Assembly: GCA_025602915.1 (NCBI GenBank)
Contig: JAHLJZ010000018.1
Coordinates: 1 to 64,000, forward strand
Direction: 5' to 3'
DNA from: Paraphysoderma sedebokerense
Lineage: Eukaryota > Blastocladiomycota > Physodermatomycetes > Physodermatales > Physodermataceae
Length of the DNA: 64,000 nt
Translations under genes and position numbers: made by a program
The notes under the pieces: generated by a model
Told to the model about the DNA's origin: nothing
Seen by the model: the letters and a program-made list of their open reading frames with translations, nothing else
Database searches by the model: none
Shown here: in pieces, positions 33,201-45,751 of the stretch
How positions within the stretch are numbered: the stretch's first letter is position 1
How the letters are laid out: every line of letters begins with the position of its first letter

Positions 33201-36200
33201 ACTCAAGCCATATGCATCGAAAGGATTCTTCTTAGAAGGATTTCCCAGATCCAAGACAGAAGCAGACACGATATTAAAATTAGGCTATTACGCAGATGCG
33301 GTAATTGCCATGCGAACTGACAATGAAAATATTATGAAGCGATTAATAGCGGCAGCATTAAATGACGAGTATGACTTATTTTCTCTGAGCAGCCAAGACA
33401 TTGTACTAATGTCGTGAAATTTCAGTCCGTATTTAGCAAGTTACAACGCTGATTCGGAAGAAGAAGAGAATCCAATAAAAACATTAAAGGATGATATTGT
33501 GGTAAAGTGAGTCCGTCTCGTCATCTTTAAACGTTCTATTCTGTGATTGTAACCTTGATATCCCCGCATTAATTTAAGCGCTGAACGAGAGATAGCTAGC
33601 CTGGAAGGGGCAATCATCGCAATGGACGAGTCGAGGTTGATCGAAGTAATCGAGATTGATGCGAATAAATGTCCGAGGGCTGCATACGCTAATGCGTTGA
33701 CACGATTGAAGCCAATTTTAGAATTCGTGAGTTGTCTTAACCTTATGTTTTATGATCCCAACTTTGTTTTGTACTGAGGAAGACCCGGTTATGACTTTGG
33801 CAGAGAAACAACTTGTATCATCAGGCGATACCGACGGAAACGTCAACTGCCAATGGAATGTTAAAAGAAGGACTGATGTCCTATAGTAAGTTTGGGTTCG
33901 TATTCATTCTCAGTTGATCATACGGTTCATCTTTGACCGAAACATTGAAACCACCACTATGACAGGAAGCATTGCCCCGTGTCCTTCGCTCGAACCGGAT
34001 ATCTGAGTACAAGTCATTACGGAAAGAAGCCCGTTGTGTTTGGCGATTACATCTACTGGCTCTTTGGTGAAGACGAGGAGAAAGTAAAGAACATCTGTGA
34101 AACGCGTCGTTCTTCCTACTTTGTGATACTAATGATGTTAAATCATAGGATTTCCTCTTAAATCCGATAAAATATGCGTCGCTTCCTATTCCGAATTCAT
34201 ATGCAGTTCCTTCTATTGCGATCATTGGTGGTCCTAGATCAGGCAAAACAACAGTGTCGAGAGCTTTAGCGAATGAATTTAATGCTGTTTATTTAACGCC
34301 TGAAATTGTAATACAGGCTATAATCGAGACAGATGAAGACTCCAGATTGAAGGACCAGGTCAGTTATATTTCTGTTGCTGCCCGATGTTGTCAGCCATAA
34401 TCGTTTAGGTTACATCTTGTGTGAGAATATGGTATTGACAACTGAAAGCCAGATCAAATCACTACTTTATTCGGGCAAAGAGGTTCCTTCGAATGTCTTT
34501 GTTCAGGCGGTGAAATATATCATATCAAGAGGGCCTTGCAAAAATAGAGGTTATATACTCGATGGGTTTCCCACAACGAAAGAGCAGGCCGAGGAATTAG
34601 AAAGTGTCGGAATTGTCCCACAATTTGTTGCTTGTCTTGACGTGGAGTTCGAAGTGGCAGTTCAACGAAAGGACACAAACACGGAGACAGGTAAAGAAAC
34701 CGTTTTCGGCAATTCAAGGTGATTACTCCTTCTCCCTTTGTATGATTTCCAAATGTTGATCCGCTAACACTTCAGAGGTTCTTTAGCATACATGAACTGA
34801 CTTCGAAGCGTCTGCCTTCGTTTTTCCAAAATGAATTCGACCGATTTAAGTCCGACATCCAAGCATTACGAACATTTTACGGGAATAATTATTGCTGTTG
34901 GATTCAAATGGAGAGTGGTCTCTCCAAGTGGCGGATAAGAGCTTTGTTAAAAGAAAAAATACAAAATGGTGTTATGAGGTTGCAAAATTACTTGGATGCA
35001 ATTGTGAGAGGTACTTGCTGATTCCAATTATCTTGAAACCGAATACAACCGAATTTAACGAGGTTGGTGAAGGGGTACCGGCTCCCATATTGGACGTTGG
35101 ATTGCCGCTTCCCAGAATAAAACGAATGGATTGTCCAATGGGGAAGTATTGTCCCGTGTCATTCGTTGACCGAGATGAATTAATACAAAGTCCGTTGACG
35201 AACGAATTCGCTGTGGAATACAAGGTACCGCTTAGCTTCATCGTAGAAGTCCAATTCAACTGCTGATCTTCTTTTGCAGAATAAGCTATATCGGCTGGCT
35301 GGAGCACTCGAAATGCAGGCGTTCATCGCCACACCCGAGAGGTATTCAAACATAAGGTTGCCTTCTGTTCTGGCGGTTCATCTATCACCAGAAGACGTGA
35401 AATCACTATTTCCGAAGCAACTCGAATTTTTGGGCTATTGTCCTGTAACCATGTATGAGGGAAACGCAAGGTTTGCCGTTTCGATTCTTGCATCATTTCT
35501 TACCCCGGCTTCAAAAACGTAACATGCGATTAATTGCAGTGATCAAAGTTTAGTCGAAGGACATCCCAACTTCGTGGTAGACTATGATGGAAAACTCTAT
35601 GCAATGTTCGATCAAGTCAAAATGGAGCAATTCATGAGGTATACTGTTATGTGAATCATTTTGTAAGGTAGCAATATACATGAGCTAACCGCTTTTATGC
35701 AAATTAGATCACCTTGGAGATTTACCAACTACGTTCCTCCACGTAAATTGCCACCAAGGGTTGCACCGGTTGAATTAAATTCACTTCCTCCGAGTGGATA
35801 TTTAGAACGGACACTCTCCGCTGCCCTGAATGCCGCGATGTTATCAGTTGGAAAAGTTCGCCCGAAATTACCATTTGAGTCGTTACAATCGAGTGCGTTG
35901 CGGTATATTGCATTATATCTGAAAGGTACTTGTCTACTGTCTTCATAAAAAAAACGGAAATTTAGATTAAAACTTTCCAATACGTATATAGCTCATAACC
36001 CCGCGTCGAAGGATTTTGTTAAACGAGATTACCATAAGAAGTTGCAGCATTTTAAGGAAAAATGTTGTCTTGTTCATTTCCTGTCGTCTAATGCTCATCT
36101 CGGACCGGAATCAAAGAACAAGGAGTTCGATGACCGTATGAATCACTTTTTTAGTAAAAAAGGAAACGGAATAATAGTATTGCCGCCTATCAGAAAAGTG

Positions 36201-36278
36201 AATAGAACAGAAGACGATGAAAATGTGTTACAGACCCAAAAACTGAATAACAGTAGAGAATTTAAGGTGGCCATGTAA
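30256..36278 (+). CDS. Multi-domain adenylate kinase, AK9-like
   Basis: A gene of about twenty exons beginning MLRLFILGKPGCGKT. Four P-loop kinase modules are visible: GKPGCGKT (near 30280), GPPKSGKS (near 31765), GPSGSGKTT (32848 and on, split by an intron) and GGPRSGKTT (near 34230). Each has lid or NMP-site motifs such as RGWVLDGFPQQGEQA and RGYILDGFPTTKEQAEE. Between and after them lie five related modules starting CPV (CCPVGL, YCPVTL, HCPVSF, YCPVSF, YCPVTM at about 31516, 32580, 33976, 35151, 35440). This order matches AK9, a nucleoside mono-/diphosphate kinase of motile cilia. Intron 1 has a GC donor (GAG|GCAAGT at 30409). The exon joint near 33885-33970 is uncertain. Its start is 295 bp from the forkhead ATG on the other strand. 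Confidence 0.9.
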
Positions 36279-37227
36279 TTGTCAACTCGAATAATTATTC
36301 ACAACAAGGGTTATATCAACTTTAAAGAGTTTAATGTAGTTTATTTTGAAGAATATATTTAACGTTGACTGAATAATTATCGCGTATCTGTGCATAAAAT
36401 CTTGTACACTTTTATTATTATTATTATTTTTTTTGACGTTAGTAACATTGTCATTTTATGCCTTAAATTCATTGACATATCGTCAAGAAAAGCCCCCGTC
36501 ATTTGCATATGTTGGCTGGTTTAGAAGCATAATCCTGCCTTTGGTCTATATATAGGCCGCAAAGCAACAGGCGTAATTAACTCAATTCCATATTGTCTTC
36601 ATGGATTCCATACTCAAACTGGATTTCGCTATGATCCAGGCTCACTGGCTTACGATTAAGTGCGAGCCAAGTGAGAAAAAGCATTTCGGCACTCTATTAG
36701 ATCATATATGAGTTAGCCATCCCAGTAATCCAAAATTGCTCGCCTTGAAGAATCGATTCTTACAGCGTTGGCTTGTTGTTGTGGATGTCAGACAGCAAGA
36801 CAATTTACCGGAGCTGCAAACGTAAGGTAGGAGGCGGGCTGTAGAGCAATGAGAATAATTCTTTTCTGATCCCTATTTTACGAAATGGCATGGGTCCGAG
36901 GGACGGTAAGATTATGAACGGGACAACTTCCGTGTAATTGACAATGCCATAATTGAGACCAAGATACACAGTTCTGTAGATGTTTACTATACATCAGGAT
37001 TGAGATTATTAGAACACAAGTCAAAGATATATCATGATTCGAAATAAGCGAGGAATGTGGTTGCAGCGGCGGACGCGAACGAACGATTCCATTCTCATTC
37101 CCGCTCCATCTTCGCATCCATCCGCATCTCTTTTCATATCATCACATCAAAATAAGAACAGAATTGCTGCCATTCGAGTAGCGAGCTCTCTCAAACAACG
37201 TAGAAACCGTCGTTACTACTGTTCGTC
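36279..37227. other. Intergenic, AK9 to EXO84
   Basis: 949 bp. A TTA-rich microsatellite lies near 36413-36435 and a TATA-like CTATATATAG near 36544. A small open reading with an internal TGA starts at 36601. No supported gene. Confidence 0.6.
36601..36825 (+). other. Small reading frame with one internal TGA
   Basis: ATG at 36601, TGA at 36709-36711, and the same frame then stays open to a TAA at 36823-36825. It lies about 55 bp after a TATA-like element. The 74-codon reading resembles nothing recognised. Staying open for 37 codons after the TGA is not rare by chance, so this may be nothing or a decayed short gene. Confidence 0.2.
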
Positions 37228-40200
37228 ATGTCGTCCCACGATTTACGAACCTCCTCCCGAAGACCATCAAATACGACCGGCCGTACGGACACTTCTCATT
37301 CGCCACCATCGACGTCCCCCTCTGGCTCTCATCATTCCTTTCCAAGATCTCCCTCAAATCAATTCCCGACACATAGAAGGACAGACTCTCGCCGTCCGGC
37401 TATTGCCCTACCATCGCCACAACAACAAAGTGCGGCAGATGCTGAAGGTATCGGAGCCTTACCTCCCTCTTCCGGCGAGCCTCCAGCCAAAAAGGGCCAT
37501 CGGCGTGGAGCTAGTTGGACCGCTAAATTTGGTAGTGGAAATTGGAAAAGTTTAGCTGGATTCGGCGGAGGCACCGACAAAGAAGATTTAAGGAGGGATA
37601 GATTGAATTCAAGTGCTACCCGAGGTGCCAATTCTGGAAAAATGATGAGTTTAGAATTTGACCGATTTTTGGATGAAAGGTTCAAAGCCGATGAATGTAT
37701 GTTAATTTGTCTTAATTTTTAAACAGTCTTATTTTCAGGTGCGATGATGTCGAAATACTGCTCCAATTTTGCCACCGCAAAGTCCGTTGGAATATACTAA
37801 CTTTGATGTTTCGCTTAGACATACAATCAACTCTACATTCAAACAACGAAGAAGGTGTTCGGCAGTTCTACACCCTTCTTAATGATGCCAAAGAGTCTGC
37901 CGCGCAAGATTTACAACGCAATGTATTTAAAAACTATAACGAATTCGTCGTTATTTCGAAAGAGATTTCAAATATCCTTTTTCTGCTTTTGAATCCCTCA
38001 GTAGACAAATGCAACAGCCGTCTACGGTATTAGTTCCATAACTTTACAATTCACAGCTAGAGACAGATATGTTGTACCTTCGCGGTTTACTCACCGAACT
38101 GAAATCTGTTCATGATGGACAAACTAGCGACCCGATTGATTCAAATGGTAAATTCAACTCTTTTCTGTTTGCCCAAATGCGTTCTCTCCGTTGTTTAACG
38201 ATGTGGTTGCAGAACAAAGTTTCAAAGGGCCTATGCAAGTTAGAACAAATTCTGTAGATGCTGAAGACGGCATGAAGAAAGCGCAAATTAATTTATTGTG
38301 GGAAACCGTTGAGGGCGCTCAAGTAAGTCTTAATGATGAATTGACAGGTATCCTAAGTGTTAATTATCTCCTCTTTGGCGTAGAAACTACTGCCTCCCTC
38401 TACCTCGCATATTTTCCTTCGGGAGTCTCCCTCATTTCACGAAGTAGACCCGAAAAACCCTCAGTTAAAACAGCCAGTTCATCTGTATCTTCTCAACACT
38501 TGTTTGCTGGTTGCGTCGAAGAAAAAGCGGGGTTTCAGTTTTATTGGTGGCATGGGAATGCGCGGTGTTCCTGATTTCGGGTCGAGCAAGAAGTTAGTAG
38601 CAGAGAAATGCTGGAATTTAAGCGAAATCGCCGTGATAGACGTCAAGGATACGTATGGTAAGTTTTCATGTCGAGTTATTTGAAAAGTCGTAGAATACGG
38701 TGCTGATGTCGTATGACCGGTGGCAGATATCACCAATGCATTTAAGATTATGAAACATCCTCATCAGTATATATACCGATGTGACTCCCTTCAAGAAAAG
38801 AAAAGTTGGGTGTCACATTTGAAAAAAGCAATCGATGAGTATGTTGCCGAAAATCGCGCAGAAAATGATGTTGGAGAAATGGGTTTGTTCTATTTTTGAA
38901 TTGGACGCGCCTTAGTTATTTACATTGATTTACTCTTTCTTAGCTACGTCGTTCTCTCCTACCACTGTTTCCCCCGATACCATAGATGCTTTTGAAAAAC
39001 CTAGAAGACCCAGTAATACCCCTCGAAGCAAGACAAAAGACCTTACCCCAGCAGATATTAAATGGTTAATGGACTTATTAGATGATTTAGACGTTTTTAT
39101 TGCTCATAGGGAATTCGATGAAGCTGTAGACGCTGTAACAAAGGGTACATTCTCGCCCATTAGTCTTCCAAATCTAGTACATATGATAACTAATTGTCGC
39201 TATCGTTACATGTAGCAAAAGCGCTGCTATCTAGTTTGCCCAGTGAAACTCAGCGAACCATGCAATTCAGACGGCAATTGGATATTCGCGTTCAAAAATT
39301 GTCAAAAGTCATATCCATCGATTTGGCTAATCCCCAACTTAACAAGTCGAATGTTAAAATGAATATCAATCGCCTACTTAAACTGGAACTGCACGACCAG
39401 GTAACATTGTGCTCTTGAAGTTTTTATCATCAATTTTCAGTCTCACTGATATCTTAATCTTCTTTCAGGCTCGAACAATATTCTTAAACGCTCGGTCCGC
39501 CATCATTAAGCAGAGAGTTCGACAGCTAAAATTTGAAGGCGAAATTTCCAGCTACATTTCAGAGCTCGCTTTTGTTGTATTCACTCTAATCAAAAACTCT
39601 TGCGATTGGTATAATAGCAGTTTCCGGGAACCAGGAATGGCTAGCGGTTAGTTCTCTTTCTATCAAGTCGCATATCATCCTGTTCTCACATTCGCCCGCA
39701 GGTTTTGTGAAATGGGCAAAATCCGAGTTGGAAAATTACGTCATGATCTTTAAACGACAAGTCTTTGATAATCAGCAACGCTTTCAAGTTATAGCTGATT
39801 GTATCCGTACTACGGATGATCAGCTGAGCTCTGTAGGTTTCTCTTAGTTGTCTCAGATAGGAATCAGTCTAACATTGTCTTACTGCTGGTTACTCAGTTG
39901 AAGGAAGTCGGATTAGATTTGACGTTTCTCTTCTCTCAATTGATTCAGTCTAATATTGTGGATGCGATTCAGTCTTACGAGCAGCGATGCGCAGAAGTTA
40001 TCGCTAAGTCCGTTGCTGAAGATACTTACGTCCCAATGAAGCAACCTGGTGATGGTTCTGGAATTCGCACTGATAGTCAAGCTGAAAGAGAAAGGGAGAG
40101 TCTCGGTAAGAAGAGGGCACAGAAGATCGATTGAAAGAAATTCCTGCGACTGATTACTTTTCCACAGGAACTACTCTCCCGATAACGAAATGTATGGTCA

Positions 40201-42871
40201 AATTTTATCAAACCATGGTCGAGTTTTTGTCCGATACGTCGACTTTACTATCACCTTCGGTAGGACAATTTTACCATATTATTTGATTCGCTCAAAGTTT
40301 AATCGGTCTTTGTAGCTTTATACAACATCAATTGGTAGTATCTGTTCCCTCTTTGATGCTTACTTAAACTGGGAACTACAGGTGGTAAACGAAAAAGATT
40401 TGAAAGAGGAACAAGTAAGGACGGTCTTTCATTTCAAAGAGATTTTTGTCTATGCTGAAGCTTATATTGTTAATCTATTCTAGCTATTCCCCGTACTTTA
40501 TAATTCTATTTATACCATTCAAGATTTTCTCCCTCAAATTGCGAGCCGTCTCTCAGTATGTATAATCTCTCGTTACAGCAGGCTTAACGTCGGCTAACCC
40601 ACACATTCAGCGTCACTTTGAGCGGCCGATACCCGAGCTTGATTCCCTTAGACAACGGTTACAGCCAACTCTTGAAGCTATTGAGCAAGCAGTTGCCAAA
40701 AAACGAGTTAGAGTTATTACTGGAAGTATTTATAACTTCAATAATATCAATTTGGAGAGTGTACGTATATTTCTACTTTTTATTTACCGCTAAATTGTTG
40801 TATTTGGATTAATCCACAGTTTGCTCATATAGAATGAACCCATCAAAAATGATGCAAATCCGTCGACTGCAATGCAAAAGGTATGCTTGGCATTTTTCCA
40901 ATGCATCACATTGATCATTGATTTAACAAGATTTAAAAAGCTGATATCGACAATAAACAAAGTCGGCAGCGAAATTGATCCGTCAGCTGAACCAAAGCGC
41001 GTCATGGAATTTATGATTGAAAGTGTGTTCAGATTTTTAAATGACGCCAGTAACTGGGAAACTTCTTCTGGACCGCGGAAATTTGGAAGCGAAGGTATTG
41101 GTTTTGACGACTCTATCTTAACTCAGGTCTTAGACTTATATTCTTCTTTGCTTACTCTCAACGTAGGGGTATCTCAACTTGTACTGGATATTCACTTCTT
41201 CCAGAAAGTCTGTACAGATTTCATGACTGAATTCTCGTGCGACTCTGCCCAAGATGTGTGCGAGAAGTCATTAAAAATGCTGTTAACTCAAAATCCGAAA
41301 GCCGCAGCTTCTTTGAAGGTAAGTTGATCTCATCAATGTCGTAACTGATTGGATTTATCAAAAGAGTTGACCCTAAGGATTTTCAATAGTCCGGCGATTG
41401 GTATGAGCGACGAGTTGACAGTGCGATCAAAAGTCTCGGTTCAGAATATCAATCTTTTGGCAAGAACATTGTCAGAACTCGATCTAAATCCATATCTCGA
41501 GATATCCCAAAACTCGACACATCAGCCAAACCTCCTCAACATTCTAAACCGACCCCGACCGTGGTTATGCCAAAATCAGCTAGTCGTGAACGCGTTAACA
41601 GCGGGTATTCGATATCTGATAGAAGTGATGATAGAAGAGAAGACAGGAAAGATAATTCGCCTGTTCAAGCGATGCCGAAGTCGAGCAGCCGTGAACGCTT
41701 CGTTGGCGGAAATTCGGGACCTGATAGAATTGAGGAAAGAAGGGAGGAAAAGAAAGATGTTTCTGCTGTCTCGTCGATGCCGAAGTCGAGTAGCCGTGAA
41801 CGCTTTAACACAGAAGCCACGGTGCCTGAAAGAAGAGAGGATAGGAAGGATATCTCATCCGAACAAGCCATACCCAAATCAGGTAGTCGCGAGCTCATTA
41901 ATGGAGGAGGGTTGAGAGACGATAGGATTGAAGAAAGAAAAGATGACAGAAATGTCACTTCCCCAAATCAAGCTCTGCCGAAATCAACGAGTCGTGAGCG
42001 CATCAGCGGTGCAAGTTTGGGTATTGATAGGATCGAGGATCGACAAACACCTGTTCCGAAGTCTCCCAGCCGAGAGAGAATCAGTGGAAATCGGAATTTG
42101 GGTGCATCATACTTTGATGGCAGCAGGAAACAGAGTTCAGGATCAATTGTCTCTCCAACTGGTTCCGCTACTACTAGAGAATTGCCTTCTGTGTCGGTTG
42201 AACCTCCTCGACAGCGTTTAGAATCAGAGAGTGACTTACGATCAAGAGCGGTTTCCACAGGAGCAGTATTGAGTGCGGCTTCCTCTAGAAATGACATCCG
42301 CAGTACTGGATCAACACCTTCGTTGTCTACTCGTGAAGCGAAAACGGAGGAGGTGACGTCCTCGGCCTCCTCGACTTGGAGTTCTTCTACTTCATCGGTC
42401 CGTGATAGAATCAAATCTATGAATAGTTCTCAGCAGAATCAATCGACTACCAGCGTTTCATCGAAGAATGTCTCTGATCGACCACGAGAAATACCCGAAT
42501 CCAAAGATCGAGCTGAAAAATCTCCTACTGTACTGGAGGGTGAGCGGCCTCGCAGAAACTCAGAAAGAGATAGAGAACAGCAATCTAAGGCAGCGTCTCC
42601 TGCTCCACAGATAAACCGATCCAATTCTAATCGGGGGCAGTCCTTAGCTGAAAAATTGGAAAAATTGGAAAGAACTATGAATAGAGATGGGAGATCGTCG
42701 CCAAGAGACACCGCCAGCGGAAGTGGAAGTCCAAGGAGCAGCAGGAGAGCGGTTACAGATGATAACAAAGTAGCTGGTAGCAGTGGCAAGGATGATGACA
42801 AAGAAAGGAGCGAGAGGATTAAAGATCGGATTGCCCGGTTAGAAAGAACTTTAAATGATACCAGAAAGTGA
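37228..42871 (+). CDS. EXO84: Exocyst subunit Exo84 with long repeat-rich tail
   Basis: A multi-exon gene (first exons 37228-37696, 37819-37971, 38055-38147). Exo84 is part of the exocyst that tethers secretory vesicles to the plasma membrane. After a Ser/Arg-rich N-terminus comes EFDRFLDERFKADEYIQSTL, then KNYNEFVVISKEIS and LETDMLYLRGLLTEL, the conserved Vps51/Exo84 coiled region. A PH domain follows (HLYLLNTCLLVASKKKRG to VSHLKKAI), then a helical CATCHR-type body (LMDLLDDLDVFIAHREFDEA onward). The last third, from about 41480, is low-complexity with six or seven PKSxSRE repeats and ends in two LERT-type coils (KLEKLERTMN, IARLERTLND). Exon 2 and 3 are joined by a U12-type AT-AC intron. 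The tail is not typical of fungal Exo84. Confidence 0.9.
37972..38054 (+). other. U12-type AT-AC intron in EXO84
   Basis: The intron starts ATATCCTTTTTC, a 9/9 match to the U12 donor (RTATCCTTT), and ends TTCAC. Near the 3' end lies TTCCATAAC (38034-38042), 8 of 9 to the U12 branch-site TTCCTTAAC, with the branch A 13-14 nt from the acceptor, the usual U12 spacing. Splicing gives ISKEIS-K-LETDMLYLR, joining a conserved block without insertion and in phase. A GT-AG reading (donor at 38002, acceptor before 38057) is also in phase but inserts nine hydrophobic residues into that block. Confidence 0.8.
41480..42090 (+). repeat. Degenerate tandem repeats coding PKSxSRER
   Basis: Six units start at about 41567, 41671, 41777, 41870, 41977 and 42057, with a degenerate one near 41480. 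Each codes [MIL]PKSxSRER or a close variant followed by a charged DRxEER segment; the period is about 27-37 residues. The DNA has diverged more than the core motif, which suggests selection on the motif. Confidence 0.8.
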
Positions 42872-43120
42872 GATTAGAATCTTGGTAACTTGTTCTCTGT
42901 GTAAAAATAAGGAAAGGAGTATTTAACATAGTTTTGAGAATCCTGTATTACTTGGAGGTTACGCAGATATTTGTCATTCTTAATGTATTATATCAACTAA
43001 GTATCGGCATGTTTGAGTTTAAAGTTTGCTTAGTTCGCCACTTCGTGTATGCCCCTTCTAATTTCCAGAAGAGAATTCATTTAGCGGCAATATCTTAATT
43101 ACTTGGTTAAACTCCGTAAA

Positions 43121-45751
43121 ATGGTAATACTACTATTTTTATCTCCAGATTAACGATTCGCAACATAATCGTCGTACAAAGATCATCTAACCTAACCTTG
43201 AGGTATTGATAATCGTGTTGTCAATCGTAACTTGTAATTCAGATCAGCGATCAAGATCGCTCTTATGACTACGAAGATGATTTTGAGAATTACGACGACG
43301 ATTTTGAAGAGTACGAATCAGAGTCTGAGACTCATGAAACTCCCAACCCGAAAACCTCATTGACAAAATCAAATCCCACATCCAATGCACACGAACACAT
43401 AAAGCAAAATTTACAATACACAGCCTTTATATCAAAAGACAATATTACCAATGGTCTTCAAAGGCTGATAAAGGCAAAAGAAGTTTCTAATCTTGATCGG
43501 CTAGCCTCAAAAAGAGCCAAAAGAGCCAAAGTGAGTGATCTTGATATTTGTATCGCGTCGCACCACAACACGAAAAGGTAACCGAAGACCGTTGCAGGCC
43601 ATTTTAGATATTATAGAGTTAGATTCCGTATATTATGAAATATTTGAGCTAAGGCCGGTGGGAGAGTATGGACTTTACATCCGGAATTTCGGCAACTCGA
43701 CCATGATGGAGGTAAGGTCATTCAAATCCGAGCTGCACAAAGGCGAGCTGAACACAAGAACCGATTTTCCATTTAAAATATATTCTTCCAGGCAGCTACA
43801 CAATCTAAGGATGTACAGATCGAAAAGGAAGTTCAAACAGAGGATTGGCCGGTGATTGACAAGTGGTGTCAACATCCAAGTGCCACTCTCGTGGAATGCG
43901 GAGTTGGTATATCAATCAACGAGAGCGACCAACATCAGCATGGTAGAGAGAACAGCAGAGAAGTGCGGAAATCTTCCAAAAGGCGGAAACAATCCCTGGC
44001 GCTCGAAGATAATAGTGGACTTGCCGATTTTCTGTCTCGATCAGCAAAGATTTGTGAAACGTTGTTGGACGAAATGATGCGCGAGGACGTAGAGGATAAC
44101 TTTGAAATGATCCAAAACGGAGATTGTTGTCAAGCTTGTCTCAGTCTACCAACTTTAGATATACTTCAAGGTCCCTCAATAATTCTAAAACGGATATCAG
44201 ACTTGTCAATTGACTACTACTGCAGGTCGACATTGCACATGCATATGCTTTTCGCCCGATGATCCTAGAATGCTCGTAACGGCTTGGTCTCCGAGGTCAG
44301 ACAGCGATATTTCAACCCATGATTACCTGTCTCAAGTTGGAGTTATCATTCTTTGGGATATCAGTAATCTGACTGTGCCCTTTAGGTAACAATAAGATCT
44401 GAATTATCATTTTCTTCAACAGCACTAACCACCATTCTCAGAGTCCTCTCCATCCCAGCCGCTCCTACAAGTCTTGCATTTGCTCCGTATTCAAATTTTC
44501 TTGTGGCAGGCACAGGCACAGGATCTTTGTATCTTTATGATTTACGGGAAGCACCAAGCCAGTACTCGCACACTGATACATTTAAATCGATTGATAATCT
44601 GCCGACCGCATTTCAGCTACCGACGTATACGACAGATTGTATTGCTGGGACTCTCGCAGGGCATCAAGGAGCGATTGTTGCAGTATTCTGTGTTGCCGGC
44701 GGTAGTTATGAGTCGAAAATGACGGTCTCAAATGTTCAGAGGAATGATGTTCAGAGTGCATTAGATTGGATGAAAAGGAGATCAAACCCGTTTCAGGTAA
44801 TAAGTGTAGACGAGGACGGATGGATTTTTACATGGGTGAGATTACTTGATGCTATGTTGAAGTTTTCTCTATTGAGCTAATTGTACATTGTCAAAATTTA
44901 GGTTGCTGTGGAGTTGCCTTCACCTGCGTACAGCTATTCCGCAACCGAAGCAGCAGATTTGGGGATTGCTCCAGGAGAGAGAAGTAAAATGACCCAAACT
45001 TCATCAATACATGTCACCAATCCCAACAGGTAATGTCAATTTACAACAACACAACATCGTTTTACTAAAGAATATGTTCGCGCCAAGGTTTGCGTTTAGT
45101 CGAACCTACAAAATCCAAGCTGCCTCGATTGACCCCACAAATAATGCAGAAATCATCTTAGCAACAGACACTGCTGCTGTCCTCCGAGTTTCTCGTTTAC
45201 CCTCGCCCAGCTCCAAAATTGCAACGTATCATTTACCTTCGCCTTATACCTCAACCTCCAACGCAACACATATCGCCCTTTCTCCTTTCCTTCCTCAATA
45301 CTTCCTCATCGGTTACGTATCTGGTATTGTGGCGTTATACTGTAAGCGTCAATCAACTGCAGTGAAGTACTGGGGTGTTAACGACGGAAAACTGAGTGGT
45401 ACCGGTCTGAAAGGGTTAAGCTGGAGTCAAAAGAGACCGCTTGTCTTTTTCGTGGTAGACACACGAAATCGCGTGCTGGTTTGGGATTTGAAGGAATTTG
45501 CTGAATGTGAAAGCTATGTTCAACAATTGCAGGATGCATGTCAGAGGCCGAGAAATCCGCCGGAACTGACTGCCGTCGGTTTTAGTTCCGATCGTGGAGT
45601 AAGGGAGAAACATGGACTTGATTCGAAAAGCTTCCTAGCTGTCGCTAACAAGGACGGGAGAGTAGAAGTATTAATGTTGAGAAGTGATCTAGATAAAAAT
45701 GACGAGATTGAAGATGAAATTAGCAAGCTGGAATGGGTGGCTAACTCATAA
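43121..45751 (+). CDS. Dynein-2 intermediate chain WDR60-like
   Basis: Exons 43121-43123, 43243-43530, 43598-43711, 43792-44170, 44226-44385, 44442-44835, 44902-45029 and 45088-45751 give 709 aa. The protein is a subunit of cytoplasmic dynein-2, the retrograde intraflagellar transport motor. The N-terminus has the WDR60 signature YDYEDDFENYDDDFEEYE. Then ELDSVYYEIFELRPVGEYGLYIRNFG, and a WD40 propeller with MLVTAWSPRSDSD, GVIILWDISNL, VAGTGTGSLYLYDLRE, LAGHQGAIVAVFC, ISVDEDGWIFTW and RVLVWDLKEFAE. The first coding exon is just the ATG; this fits the phase and the donor and acceptor, but the start is inferred. Fungal genes of this family are kept only in flagellated lineages. Confidence 0.9.

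Noticed and set aside
36709-36711. Selenocysteine codon
   Set aside because: No selenoprotein family and no stem-loop recognised downstream.
38002-38056. Ordinary GT-AG intron in place of the AT-AC intron
   Set aside because: In phase, but it adds nine hydrophobic residues inside a conserved Exo84 block and leaves the U12 signals unexplained. Kept as the alternative.
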